From MVRV01 sp964469905 (GTDB lineage Bacteria > Desulfobacterota > Syntrophia > Syntrophales > Smithellaceae): 64,000 nucleotides of DNA. The stretch's first letter is position 1, and every line of letters starts with the position of its first letter. The position numbers and the translations under genes were made by a program. Below are positions 33,952 through 42,013 of this stretch, in pieces. The notes beneath the pieces are model-generated. The model was not told where the DNA came from. It ran no database searches and saw only the letters and a program-made list of their open reading frames with translations. The stretch covers positions 62,001-126,000 of the forward strand of contig CAYXZW010000001.1 in assembly GCA_964469905.1 (NCBI GenBank), given 5' to 3'.

Positions 33952-34764
33952 ATGATCAGAGTTGTTGTTACCGGAGCTGGCGGGAAAATGGGCAGTAGAA
34001 TTATAAGTCTTATCTCCGTGATGACTGAAATTTCTGTCGTAGGCGCAGTGGAAGCCACAGGTCATCCAATAATTGGCCGCGATGTAGGTCAGGGACTGGG
34101 ATTGGGGAGAACCGGAGTGCAGGTTTGTAATAAATTGGTCGACTGTATTGATCAGGCTGATGTAGTCATCGATTTTACCCACCATGAAGCCTCTCTTAAT
34201 TATTTAAAAATTGCCGGTGAAAGAAATAGGGCGATTGTTATCGGGTCTACCGGGTTTACCTCTGAAGAAATGAAAAAGGTTAAAGAATTGGCGGAAAACA
34301 CACGCTGTGTTCTGGCACCAAACATGAGCGTCGGTGTGAACGTAATGTTAAAAGTTCTGGAATACTGTGCCGGAATTCTTAATGATGACTATGATGTGGA
34401 AATTATCGAAGCTCATCATCATTTGAAAAAAGATGCTCCGAGCGGCACAGCTATGAAAATGGCGCAAGTTATTGCTGACAAGCTGGAGCGTAATCTCGAT
34501 GAAGTTGGTGTTTATGCTCGTAAAGGTTTAATTGGCGAAAGAACAAAGAAAGAAATTGGTATTCAAACAGTTCGCGCCGGGGATATTGTTGGCGAGCATA
34601 CAGTCATTTTTGGAGGAATTGGTGAACGGTTGGAATTCACTCATCGTGCTCATAACCGTGACAATTTTGCCAAAGGGGCCATTCGTGCAGCACAATGGAT
34701 TGTCAAACAGAAAAATGGGCTGTATGATATGCAGGATGTTTTAGAGTTACGGATTAAAAATTAA
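33952..34764 (+). CDS. dapB: 4-hydroxy-tetrahydrodipicolinate reductase
   Basis: A 270-residue reductase acting on the DapA product. It has the Rossmann motif VTGAGGKMGSRI, DFTHHEA, GSTGFT, PNMSVGVN, the catalytic EAHHHLKKDAPSGTA, and VRAGDIVGEHTV. AAGGAG lies ahead of the ATG. It pairs with dapA, but the later steps (dapL or dapC/E, dapF, lysA) are not in the window. Confidence 0.96.
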   Translation: MIRVVVTGAGGKMGSRIISLISVMTEISVVGAVEATGHPIIGRDVGQGLGLGRTGVQVCNKLVDCIDQADVVIDFTHHEASLNYLKIAGERNRAIVIGSTGFTSEEMKKVKELAENTRCVLAPNMSVGVNVMLKVLEYCAGILNDDYDVEIIEAHHHLKKDAPSGTAMKMAQVIADKLERNLDEVGVYARKGLIGERTKKEIGIQTVRAGDIVGEHTVIFGGIGERLEFTHRAHNRDNFAKGAIRAAQWIVKQKNGLYDMQDVLELRIKN

Positions 34765-34785
34765 TTATTTCATGGTTATAAATCT

Positions 34786-35280
34786 TTGACAGGCATTATT
34801 TGTTATATCGGTATTGGTTCCAATTTGGGAGATGCTTTGCAGAATTGCAAAGATGCGGTGGATATCCTATCTCGGGTAAATGAAATAAAAATAACCCGAA
34901 TGTCCTCCTTTTACAACTCAGAACCGGTGGGTATTGAGAATCAGAATTGGTTTGTTAATGCAGTTGCGGAAGTTAAAACAACGCTTGCTGCCCGCGATCT
35001 GCTGATTGTTTTACAAGAAACAGAAAATAAAATGGGCAGAAAGAGAGCAATCAAAGGTGGCCCGCGAATTATTGATCTGGATCTGCTTTTCTACGGTCAG
35101 AATATAATTAATGAAAATGGTTTGAAGGTGCCTCATCCGGAAATACAAAAAAGACGTTTTGTTCTGGAACCGCTCAATGAAATCGCTTCTTATTTTATTC
35201 ATCCCGCCTATGGAGTGTCGGTACGTGGGCTTAAAGACCGGCTTACTGATCAAAAAGCAGTAAAATTAATAGATTGTTAG
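34786..35280 (+). CDS. folK: 2-amino-4-hydroxy-6-hydroxymethyldihydropteridine pyrophosphokinase
   Basis: A 164-residue HPPK that activates the pterin for folate synthesis. IGIGSNLGDALQN, SSFYNSEPVG, NWFVNAVAEV, E-x4-GRKR as ENKMGRKRAIKGGPRIIDLDLLFYG in parts, and VPHPEIQKRRFVLEPLNEIA match the family throughout. The start at TTG 34786 has no good Shine-Dalgarno. No other folate gene is adjacent. Confidence 0.92.
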   Translation: MTGIICYIGIGSNLGDALQNCKDAVDILSRVNEIKITRMSSFYNSEPVGIENQNWFVNAVAEVKTTLAARDLLIVLQETENKMGRKRAIKGGPRIIDLDLLFYGQNIINENGLKVPHPEIQKRRFVLEPLNEIASYFIHPAYGVSVRGLKDRLTDQKAVKLIDC

Positions 35281-35299
35281 ATCAAGGTATGACAATTTT

Positions 35300-35575
35300 A
35301 TGTTAATTCGTTTCCTTATATTCGCTGTTTTGATTTATTTCTTCTATAGAGTAATCAAATTAATTCGTCAGAAAAAGTCAATCATAATGAATGCTTCACC
35401 GATAAAAGTTGCGCCCGCAGGTGGAGAAGATTTGGTGCAGGATCCGGCCTGCCATACTTATATTCCTGTAAGTCAGTCATATAAAAAAGAAATAGCTGGT
35501 AAAAACTATTACTTTTGCAGTAAAGAATGCTGCGAAACTTATATCTTAGAAAAAAGCAATGCAAGACGGCAATAG
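35300..35575 (+). CDS. Membrane-anchored YHS-domain protein
   Basis: A 91-residue protein with an N-terminal membrane helix (about 3-20), then a short YHS-like zinc/metal module: DLVQDPACHTYIPVS, then GKNYYFCSKECCETYI. The Cys in DPAC and the FCSKECC pair match the YHS/TRASH pattern. Small proteins of this kind are common in Proteobacteria and their role is not established; metal sensing or trafficking is only a family-based guess. It sits between folK and the transaldolase, 8 bases before the latter. Confidence 0.72.
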   Translation: MLIRFLIFAVLIYFFYRVIKLIRQKKSIIMNASPIKVAPAGGEDLVQDPACHTYIPVSQSYKKEIAGKNYYFCSKECCETYILEKSNARRQ

Positions 35576-35583
35576 GAGGAATT

Positions 35584-36231
35584 ATGAAGTTTTTTATCGA
35601 TACGGCTAATATTGAAGAAATTAAAGAGGGCTTAAGCCTCGGTATGGTAGACGGAGTTACGACCAATCCATCACTCATTGCCAAAGAAAAAAAAGGATTT
35701 GACGTTGTAATCAAAGAAATTCTTAAAACAGTAGAAGGACCGGTTAGTCTGGAAGTTGTGAGCCAGGAAGCCAGGGCCATGTTCGCGGAAGGTAAAAAGC
35801 TGGCACGTTTAGGCGAGAATGTCGTGATTAAAGTTCCCATTTGCACCGAAGGTTTAAAAGCAACAAGAATGTTTGCGGATGCCGGTATTGATGTAAATCA
35901 AACTTTGATATTTTCTCCTTTGCAGGCACTGATGGCAGCCAAAGCCGGTGCTCGCTATGTCAGTCCTTTTGTCGGAAGGTTAGACGATATTGCTCATGAC
36001 GGCATGGATCTGGTGGGACAAATGCTGACAATATTTGACAATTACGGATATGAAACGGAAGTAATCGTAGCCAGCATCAGGCATCCGCGTCATGTGCTGG
36101 ATGCTGCCTTAATGGGGGCTGACATTGCCACTATTCCCTTTAAAGTAATTGCTCAGTTAGCTACACATCCGTTAACCGATAACGGGATCGTAACGTTTTT
36201 GGAAGACTGGAAAAAAGTTCCCAAAAAATAA
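35584..36231 (+). CDS. fsa: Fructose-6-phosphate aldolase/small transaldolase
   Basis: A 215-residue protein of the short Fsa/TalC subfamily. MKFFIDTANIEEIKEG, DGVTTNPSLIAKE, SLEVVS, the Schiff-base Lys in NVVIKVP, TLIFSPLQALMAAKAGA and SPFVGRLDD are present. It transfers dihydroxyacetone units or cleaves fructose 6-phosphate; the bacterial members are often true transaldolases, so both names are kept. ATG 35584 with AGGAGG upstream is the start. An upstream in-frame extension overlaps the YHS gene and is rejected. Confidence 0.9.
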   Translation: MKFFIDTANIEEIKEGLSLGMVDGVTTNPSLIAKEKKGFDVVIKEILKTVEGPVSLEVVSQEARAMFAEGKKLARLGENVVIKVPICTEGLKATRMFADAGIDVNQTLIFSPLQALMAAKAGARYVSPFVGRLDDIAHDGMDLVGQMLTIFDNYGYETEVIVASIRHPRHVLDAALMGADIATIPFKVIAQLATHPLTDNGIVTFLEDWKKVPKK

Positions 36232-36274
36232 TAAAATTATTTTATACAGATGAAACAATATCGCCAGGCTTGGA

Positions 36275-36835
36275 ATGATGACTGCGAAACGCGTAATATT
36301 TAATTTACCCAATACAATTACTTTAATAAGAATCGGCGTTGTGCCTTTTCTTTTTATACTGCTTGCAGACCCGGGTAAATTCTGGAGCCTTATTCTGGCG
36401 ATTTTATTTGTCGCGGCAGCAATTACTGATCTGCTTGATGGCTATGTCGCGCGTAAATATCAGCTTATAACAACAATGGGTAAATTTCTCGATCCTATTG
36501 CCGATAAACTCATCGTTAATACAGCTATGATTATGCTGATCCCGATCGGTCGTATTCCGGCCTGGATTGTAGCTATTACAATTATGCGCGATTTGATTGT
36601 TGATGGAGTACGGAGCATTGCCTCTTCTGAAGGTCTTTTTATTCAAGCAAGCCGTTTAGGCAAGCAGAAAACCTTAGCGCAGATAATTGCTGTTACCGCT
36701 TTGTTAATTCATTATCCAATTTTTGGTATTGACGCCCATTTTGTCGGAACAATAATTCTTTATGTTGCCTTTGTGTTGACGATATACTCCGGCGCCAAAT
36801 ATTTTATAAAATTCTATCGGCGGGCGGGAAAATAA
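36275..36835 (+). CDS. pgsA: CDP-diacylglycerol-glycerol-3-phosphate 3-phosphatidyltransferase
   Basis: A 186-residue integral membrane CDP-alcohol phosphotransferase. FNLPNTITLIRIGVVPFLF is a typical opening, and the catalytic motif D-G-x2-A-R-x8-G-x3-D-x3-D is seen in LLDGYVARKY...GKFLDPIADK. Four or more hydrophobic helices follow. It makes phosphatidylglycerol phosphate. Two adjacent ATGs (36275 and 36278) are both possible. It is the last gene of the plus-strand run; no strong terminator is evident before the tRNAs. Confidence 0.92.
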   Translation: MMTAKRVIFNLPNTITLIRIGVVPFLFILLADPGKFWSLILAILFVAAAITDLLDGYVARKYQLITTMGKFLDPIADKLIVNTAMIMLIPIGRIPAWIVAITIMRDLIVDGVRSIASSEGLFIQASRLGKQKTLAQIIAVTALLIHYPIFGIDAHFVGTIILYVAFVLTIYSGAKYFIKFYRRAGK

Positions 36836-36915
36836 TTATTTATAACCAGCGGGGAAAAACCTAAAACTGCCTGCGGATTTCCCGGAAATAAAATTATGTA
36901 TTTTTCATTTTTTTG

Positions 36916-36943
36916 TTGACAAGAAGACTCCATTCGTTATATT
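36916..36943 (+). promoter_or_regulatory. Sigma-70-type promoter for the tRNA pair
   Basis: TTGACA (36916-36921), a 16-base spacer, then TATATT (36938-36943), ending 17 bases before the tRNA-Gly start. The match is close to consensus and well placed for a stable-RNA transcript. Confidence 0.8.
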
Positions 36944-36960
36944 GACCGCGATCTAAATGA

Positions 36961-37035
36961 GCGGGCGTAACTCAGTGGTAGAGTGCTACCTTGCCAAGGT
37001 AGACGTCGACGGTTCAAATCCGTTCGCCCGCTCCA
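36961..37035 (+). tRNA. tRNA-Gly (anticodon GCC)
   Basis: A full cloverleaf. The acceptor GCGGGCG pairs with CGCCCGC, the D arm contains AACTCAGTGGTAGAG, the anticodon loop is TTGCCAA, and the T arm has GGTTCAAATCC. The CCA end is encoded (37033-37035). Confidence 0.97.
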
Positions 37036-37045
37036 TTTTTTTTAT

Positions 37046-37121
37046 GGCGGCATAGCCAAGTGGCTAAGGCAGCGGTCTGCAAAACCGTTATTCTCCGGTT
37101 CAAATCCGGATGCCGCCTCCA
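37046..37121 (+). tRNA. tRNA-Cys (anticodon GCA)
   Basis: The acceptor GGCGGCA pairs with TGCCGCC, the anticodon loop is CTGCAAA, the T arm is CCGGTTCAAATCCGG, and CCA is encoded. It lies 10 bases after tRNA-Gly, so the two share a transcript. Confidence 0.97.
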
Positions 37122-37130
37122 GCCAAATTC

Positions 37131-37165
37131 AGGAGTTTACTTTCCAAAGGACAACTCCTTTTTAT
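37131..37165 (+). terminator. Terminator after the tRNA pair
   Basis: AGGAGTT (37131-37137) pairs with AACTCCT (37153-37159) and is followed by TTTTATTT. Confidence 0.75.
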
Positions 37166-37491
37166 TTCGATTCCTGCAATTCTTTAATTTAAAAAATCAG
37201 ATTTTATGCCGGGCATATTACCAGGATATTGGGAAAAGGAAGATTTTGTCGGATACTGGATTAAAAGCACATAGCTGATTAGTTTATCTGATTAATATGG
37301 ATTGTTAATGCAAGTTATTCAGGGTTAAAGTGATTCCAAGCGACGGGACTACATAGTAACCGAATAAAAACTGTGTCGTTGATCCGGTACCAATCATAAT
37401 CATCTTCCGCAACAATTCAGTTGTAGGCAGGCTAATAATGCGGCACAAAATAGCCGCATTTTAGAATTCACTGCAACGGATTATATTTAAG
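37166..37491. other. Intergenic region with one hairpin
   Basis: No convincing gene lies in these 326 bases. The only structure I see is AATGCGGC (37437-37444) with GCCGCATT (37453-37460), a perfect 8-bp stem 31 bases beyond the L,D-transpeptidase stop. It may end that minus-strand transcript, although its T-tract is weak. Confidence 0.5.
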
Positions 37492-38838
37492 CTAAATTGT
37501 TTCCCGGGTAATCTTCCATTCGCCGTCTATTTTCTTGAGCTCTAATTTCTTGGAGCTTTTGCTTTTAAGAATTGAGGAGCTGTAATATTGAGTAAAAGAG
37601 GCTGTTGCCATCGTTGAGTCGGTTGCAGTAATACGAAGATTCTCTACCCTCACGTTAATGTTTTTGCTCCGCTTCCGGACATCATTTTTATGAGACACCC
37701 AATCATTTAAGTTCATATTTCTCGATCTGAAACTGGCAGCATAGCAACTTCGGAAGCTTTTCATGTCACCGGATTTCCAGCTTGCAGCCCATTTGGCAAC
37801 TAAGGCAGCAACTTCTCCATTGACGTTATCAGTTTTACTGGGAGCAGCAACAACCGGAGCAGGGGCAGTAGTTGTCGTTGAAGTTGCGGCAGGTGTAGTT
37901 GTCCGGGCTATGCTTTTATCAGTGGCGGGTGTAGCAGATACATCGTCAACAATATACCATCTGTTGTTTAACTTTTCCAAAACAAGTTTGGTATAAGCGC
38001 CCTGAAAAGAATTATCATTATTGACTGCTACGATTTGATCAAACATAATTATCGCGGTATTTTCCTGCCTCAATATGGAAACGTCGCGCGGCTGCAGAAG
38101 AAAATGGTTGCTTAATGGTTTTAGTGTTTTGAATTTACGGATAAGTTCTTCTCTTTTTTTGCCTTTAATTTCGGCACCCGGCAGATATAAGGCATCAAAA
38201 GACTTCATGTCCGCATCAATCGAATATCTATTCCACAGAGCTAAAATTCGCTCCAACTCTTCTTTTGCCGCCGGTGTTTGATTTTGCGAAATCCAGTTAA
38301 TTGATTCTTGAATAATGACGGGAGTTTTATTGAAATGAATAAGATTCGTGAGGCGATGTAAATCGTTATCGCGTAAAACTACGCAGCCATTGGACTGTAA
38401 AGGCGCCAGGGCCTTGGTTGTTCCATGAATCCAGATATTATAGCCATTGCGTCCGGCTCGGCGATCAGAGAGCGTCGGATAATCAAGAGGAAAGGCTAGA
38501 GTTCCGTAAGTCTCCGGCGGGCCGGGTTTAAGCAATATTTTAGTTGCAAAAAAAACTCCATTGGGGGTTTTGGCGTCTCCCGTACTTTGTTTGGCACCTT
38601 GATTCTTGCCAGTGGAACAGGGCGATTCAAATATCTTGGAAAAGGTGCCATTTTTTTTGAAGGCATATATTTTTTGATATTGTTTATCAACAACCAGAAC
38701 ATAGCCGGAAGAAAGAGAAATTATTGAATCAGGAATATTGTCCGGACGGGAAGATACAGTGCAATATGATTGTGCCGGAAATAAGAAGAAGCAGAAAAAA
38801 AATATTGCAAATATCCCAGAACATTTTTTGTTTAACAT
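37492..38838 (-). CDS. Exported L,D-transpeptidase (YkuD) with C-terminal NTF2-like modules
   Basis: 448 residues. A signal peptide (about 1-26) precedes a YkuD domain with the catalytic motif IHGTTKALAPLQSNGCVVLRD (His 138, Cys 152, here split as IHGTT...SNGCVVL). Next comes an NTF2/SnoaL-like segment (about 200-310, ALWNRYSIDADMKSFDALY), a Thr/Ala/Pro-rich linker (about 325-345), and a second similar segment (KWAASWKSGDMKSFRSCYAASF...). It would make 3-3 peptidoglycan cross-links or attach proteins in the periplasm. The two C-terminal modules resemble each other and the Cds6-type domain found in secreted transpeptidases. It is divergent from the pilus locus. Confidence 0.88.
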   Translation of the reverse strand: MLNKKCSGIFAIFFFCFFLFPAQSYCTVSSRPDNIPDSIISLSSGYVLVVDKQYQKIYAFKKNGTFSKIFESPCSTGKNQGAKQSTGDAKTPNGVFFATKILLKPGPPETYGTLAFPLDYPTLSDRRAGRNGYNIWIHGTTKALAPLQSNGCVVLRDNDLHRLTNLIHFNKTPVIIQESINWISQNQTPAAKEELERILALWNRYSIDADMKSFDALYLPGAEIKGKKREELIRKFKTLKPLSNHFLLQPRDVSILRQENTAIIMFDQIVAVNNDNSFQGAYTKLVLEKLNNRWYIVDDVSATPATDKSIARTTTPAATSTTTTAPAPVVAAPSKTDNVNGEVAALVAKWAASWKSGDMKSFRSCYAASFRSRNMNLNDWVSHKNDVRKRSKNINVRVENLRITATDSTMATASFTQYYSSSILKSKSSKKLELKKIDGEWKITRETI

Positions 38839-39091
38839 ATTAAATTATTCTATCCTTGCAGAACATATTTAGTACGAACTCCTTAGCAAAAAGTTAACTG
38901 CCATTCAAGTTATAATTGAAAAAAGATGACGGCGTATTATCTTCATCATCTGCAAAACAGCAAATGATTGCCCAAGAAAAGTTAATCAACAATATTTGGA
39001 GAAAGTCTAATCATTCTTGCTGTTAAAATGATAAAATAGGTTGATATAATGATGAAAATCGCGTAAAGATCGGATTAATAGGAGAAGCGTC

Positions 39092-40948
39092 TTGGTCGAT
39101 AAAAAAGATGACATAAATTCCACCGAAAAACTGCTAAATGCCATTCGTGGCAAGTCACAGGAGGCTATTGCCGCGAAGGAGAACCAATCCGATTCTTTGC
39201 CGGAATATTCACCTGCGCTGAAAATCAGCCAAAGACTCGCCAATTTTTTTCCCGCGAAAGAAAAATATTCAGTTGGCGTGGATATCAGTCATGAATTTAT
39301 TTATTTGGCCAAGACTATTTACTCGTCTCAGGCAAGTCCCCGCTTAATTGATCAGAAAATTATAAAATATGACGAAAAAACGGACAAAGAATCTCCGGAA
39401 TTTAATTCTTTATTAAAATCTTCACTCCTTTCAATATGCGGCAATCCGGACAACTGCAATATTTGGACGAGCATATCTGCCGGTGAAGTCAACATGCAAC
39501 ATGTTAAAATTCCACCGGTTCAAAAAAAGCAGATGGAAAATGCAATATATTGGGCAGCAAAAAAAGAACTTTCCTTTGATGAAAAGGAATATGTCTTTGA
39601 TTATGAAATCCAGGAAGACATTATTGATCAGGGGCTTCCCAAGCATTCCGTAATGGTTTATTCAGCACCTAAAGCGGAAATAGAAAAAATAAAAACATTG
39701 TTTTCCAATATCGGGATATCCTTATCCGGAATAACAATCCTTCCTTTTGCCATTCAGAATATTTTTCGCGCCAAATGGTTACGTTCCGGTGAAGGAACCA
39801 CAGCCACATTATTTATTGGCCATGAATTTTCCCGTATTAATATTTATAAAAAGAATAATCTGGTGATGACCCGGGGAATCAAAACCGGTGTCAACAGTAT
39901 GGTCGATGCAATTACAGAATCTTTTTTAGAAAAAAAAGGTGCTTCAAGATTGGAAAAGGCAGAAGCTGAAAAAATATTATTCAGTTTAGGCTCAATTGCA
40001 GAATCATCAAGTCCGACCGATGTTGGTTTCGGCATAAAGGAAGATGAATTATTTAAAATAATAATACCGGTAGTTGACAGATTAACACGCCAGGTCGAAC
40101 GAACGATAGAGCATTACACATCGGCAATCGGTCAGGATAGAGTGGAAAAAATATATATTTCATCAGTAATGAATGTATATGATCCCATTTCCAGTTATAT
40201 CGGTGATCAATTAGGCGTTAAGATGGAAGCCTTTGATCCTTTAAAGAGTCAAGCGGCAAGTCAGATAACAGAAACAATATCTCTTGCCGACCGGATGGCT
40301 CTTGTTCCGGCGATGGGTTTATCTTTTTCCCGAAATGAGCTGACGCCTAATTTAATTTTCACCTACAAGCAGAAGAATGCAGAAATCAACATAAGAACAA
40401 TGAATCGGGGTATTATAGCGGCATTTGCCGCCGCTTTAATTGTCAGTATTGCCACAATTGTCTATCAGGGCGTGGATGCATTTGCTTTAAACAAGCAAAA
40501 AGGAAATCTAAAAAGAGAAATCTCCCTTTTTAATCCGGTGATTACAAAGGATAGTGTCACGAAAATTGCCGACGAGGTAAAGATGCAAAGAAAGATATCG
40601 CGGCAATATGCGCAAAGATATACGGGTATGGCAGTTATTGGAGAAATAACGACTTTAACCCCGGAAAATATTCGGCTGAATAATTTAAAAATTGTCACAT
40701 CAGTAAATCCTGCTGTCAAGGAAAAAACCGATAAGGCGGCAAAAGAAGACACAACCGAAGGTGTAACACTGGAAGGAATTATTACCGGCGAGCGTAATAT
40801 GCTGGATTCATATTTGGCGCAGTACATAATGAAATTAGGCAATTCCCCGATGCTGCACCAGGTTTCCGTTTATAAAAACAGCATTGTTAATTTTAAAAAA
40901 AATGATGTGTTGCATTTTACAATGAGTGCAAAAATTGGAAAGCAATAA
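39092..40948 (+). CDS. pilM: PilM-PilN fusion, type IV pilus inner-membrane assembly protein
   Basis: 618 residues from TTG 39092 (GGAG 7 bases upstream). Residues about 57-400 are a PilM/FtsA-like actin-fold protein (YSVGVDISHEFIYLAK, MENAIYWAAKKEL, GHEFSRINIYKKNNLVMTRG in parts). Residues about 436-456 form a membrane helix (IIAAFAAALIVSIATIVYQG), and the remainder is a PilN-like periplasmic domain (VIGEITTLTPENIRLNNLKI). PilM and PilN are normally separate interacting proteins; here they are one chain. The first 20 residues contain DINSTEKLLNAIRGK, shared with the TPR protein at 5814. pilO follows after 2 bases. An apparent TATAAT at 39045-39050 may belong to its promoter. Confidence 0.82.
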   Translation: MVDKKDDINSTEKLLNAIRGKSQEAIAAKENQSDSLPEYSPALKISQRLANFFPAKEKYSVGVDISHEFIYLAKTIYSSQASPRLIDQKIIKYDEKTDKESPEFNSLLKSSLLSICGNPDNCNIWTSISAGEVNMQHVKIPPVQKKQMENAIYWAAKKELSFDEKEYVFDYEIQEDIIDQGLPKHSVMVYSAPKAEIEKIKTLFSNIGISLSGITILPFAIQNIFRAKWLRSGEGTTATLFIGHEFSRINIYKKNNLVMTRGIKTGVNSMVDAITESFLEKKGASRLEKAEAEKILFSLGSIAESSSPTDVGFGIKEDELFKIIIPVVDRLTRQVERTIEHYTSAIGQDRVEKIYISSVMNVYDPISSYIGDQLGVKMEAFDPLKSQAASQITETISLADRMALVPAMGLSFSRNELTPNLIFTYKQKNAEINIRTMNRGIIAAFAAALIVSIATIVYQGVDAFALNKQKGNLKREISLFNPVITKDSVTKIADEVKMQRKISRQYAQRYTGMAVIGEITTLTPENIRLNNLKIVTSVNPAVKEKTDKAAKEDTTEGVTLEGIITGERNMLDSYLAQYIMKLGNSPMLHQVSVYKNSIVNFKKNDVLHFTMSAKIGKQ

Positions 40949-40950
40949 TT

Positions 40951-41487
40951 GTGGATAAATTTAAATTTAAGATACCGGAAAAAGTTCTCTGGACTCTCGG
41001 AATTTGCGCCGGTATTTTATTATTATTAATAATTGCCGGCATACTTCCCTTATCCCAATATAATGCGTCGATAAGAAAAGATATAAAAGAATTACAACAG
41101 GGGATTGAAGAGAAAAAAAGTCTGAATTCCACATATGCAATGCTGATGAAAAACATGGATAAGAAGGATTCGCTGATTTTGCCCAATCCTGCTAAAACCA
41201 CTCTGCCGCGTCATGAAGCGAATAAATTTCAGGATGTTTTTAAAGAAATAACGGTAAAATCCGGATTAAAGATAGTGTCAATCTCGCCGGAGGTGAATGC
41301 ACTAACCGGTTCATCCAACCACCTTTTGCACACAGCAATAGTTAAAGGTGAATTTGTTGATTTTCGGAAAATGCTGATAGGTTTAGGTTATTTACCTTAT
41401 CTGGAAAGAATTGAAGAGATTTCTCTGCAGCAATATCCTGATGCGCTGGAATTCCGCCTGAAAATTTTGATAGCTTTAGGTAACTGA
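40951..41487 (+). CDS. pilO: PilO/MshJ-like pilus assembly protein
   Basis: 178 residues from GTG 40951. A short cytoplasmic tail precedes one membrane helix (about 12-33, VLWTLGICAGILLLLIIAGI), then a coiled coil (about 38-65, IRKDIKELQQGIEEKK) and an alpha/beta periplasmic domain (FQDVFKEITVKSGLKIVSISP). This is the PilO arrangement. It would pair with the PilN part of the preceding protein to align the secretin and platform. It is recognised mainly by topology and position. Confidence 0.75.
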   Translation: MDKFKFKIPEKVLWTLGICAGILLLLIIAGILPLSQYNASIRKDIKELQQGIEEKKSLNSTYAMLMKNMDKKDSLILPNPAKTTLPRHEANKFQDVFKEITVKSGLKIVSISPEVNALTGSSNHLLHTAIVKGEFVDFRKMLIGLGYLPYLERIEEISLQQYPDALEFRLKILIALGN

Positions 41488-41493
41488 TTAAAT

Positions 41494-41988
41494 ATGTTAA
41501 AGTTAAATAAGAGGCAAATTATAATAATTATCATCGCCATTGCGGCTATTGTTTTTGCCGCTTATTCATTTATGTCCGGCGGAAAAACGCCCAAAGATGC
41601 AAAAGAAAGCAATCCGGCGGGAAAGGATGACTATATAAGCCGTCTTGCCGGTGACCTGATGAAAAGTAGTGTTACCGTGGCTGATGCCTACATAGTTAGC
41701 AGGGCGGAAGCTGACTGGGGGAAAAATCCTTTTTGGGAGAAGGGTTCGTACCGGGAATGGGCCATCAGAGACGAGGTGAAAAGCAAAGATGATCCGGCAG
41801 CTAAAATTATATATTCCGGTTATATCGATGTTGGTAAAAAGAAAATGGCAGTTATTAACGGGTTGGAGTATAGTGTAGGTGATAAATTGGAGGTAGAAGG
41901 ATATGTTTTAAAAAAGATAACAGCAGCAAAGGTTGTTATCAATAATAAAGCCAGAGGAAGTGAACTGGAAATTCTTCTGCAGGAATAA
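41494..41988 (+). CDS. pilP: PilP/MshK-like periplasmic linker protein
   Basis: 164 residues with an N-terminal membrane helix (about 8-26), a flexible stretch, and a small beta domain (about 95-160, ARIIYSGYI-type IIYSGYIDVGKKKMAVINGLEY, VGDKLEVEGYVLKKI, KVVI). It resembles the PilP/GspC homology region that contacts the secretin. It is membrane-anchored rather than lipidated. Position between PilO and the secretin supports the call. Confidence 0.72.
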   Translation: MLKLNKRQIIIIIIAIAAIVFAAYSFMSGGKTPKDAKESNPAGKDDYISRLAGDLMKSSVTVADAYIVSRAEADWGKNPFWEKGSYREWAIRDEVKSKDDPAAKIIYSGYIDVGKKKMAVINGLEYSVGDKLEVEGYVLKKITAAKVVINNKARGSELEILLQE

Positions 41989-42013
41989 AAAATGGCATTG
42001 GAGGATATCTGCC

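Noticed and set aside
36961..37121. tRNA genes as an integration site
   Set aside because: The tRNAs are intact with encoded CCA, and I saw no repeated 3' tRNA fragment or integrase nearby.
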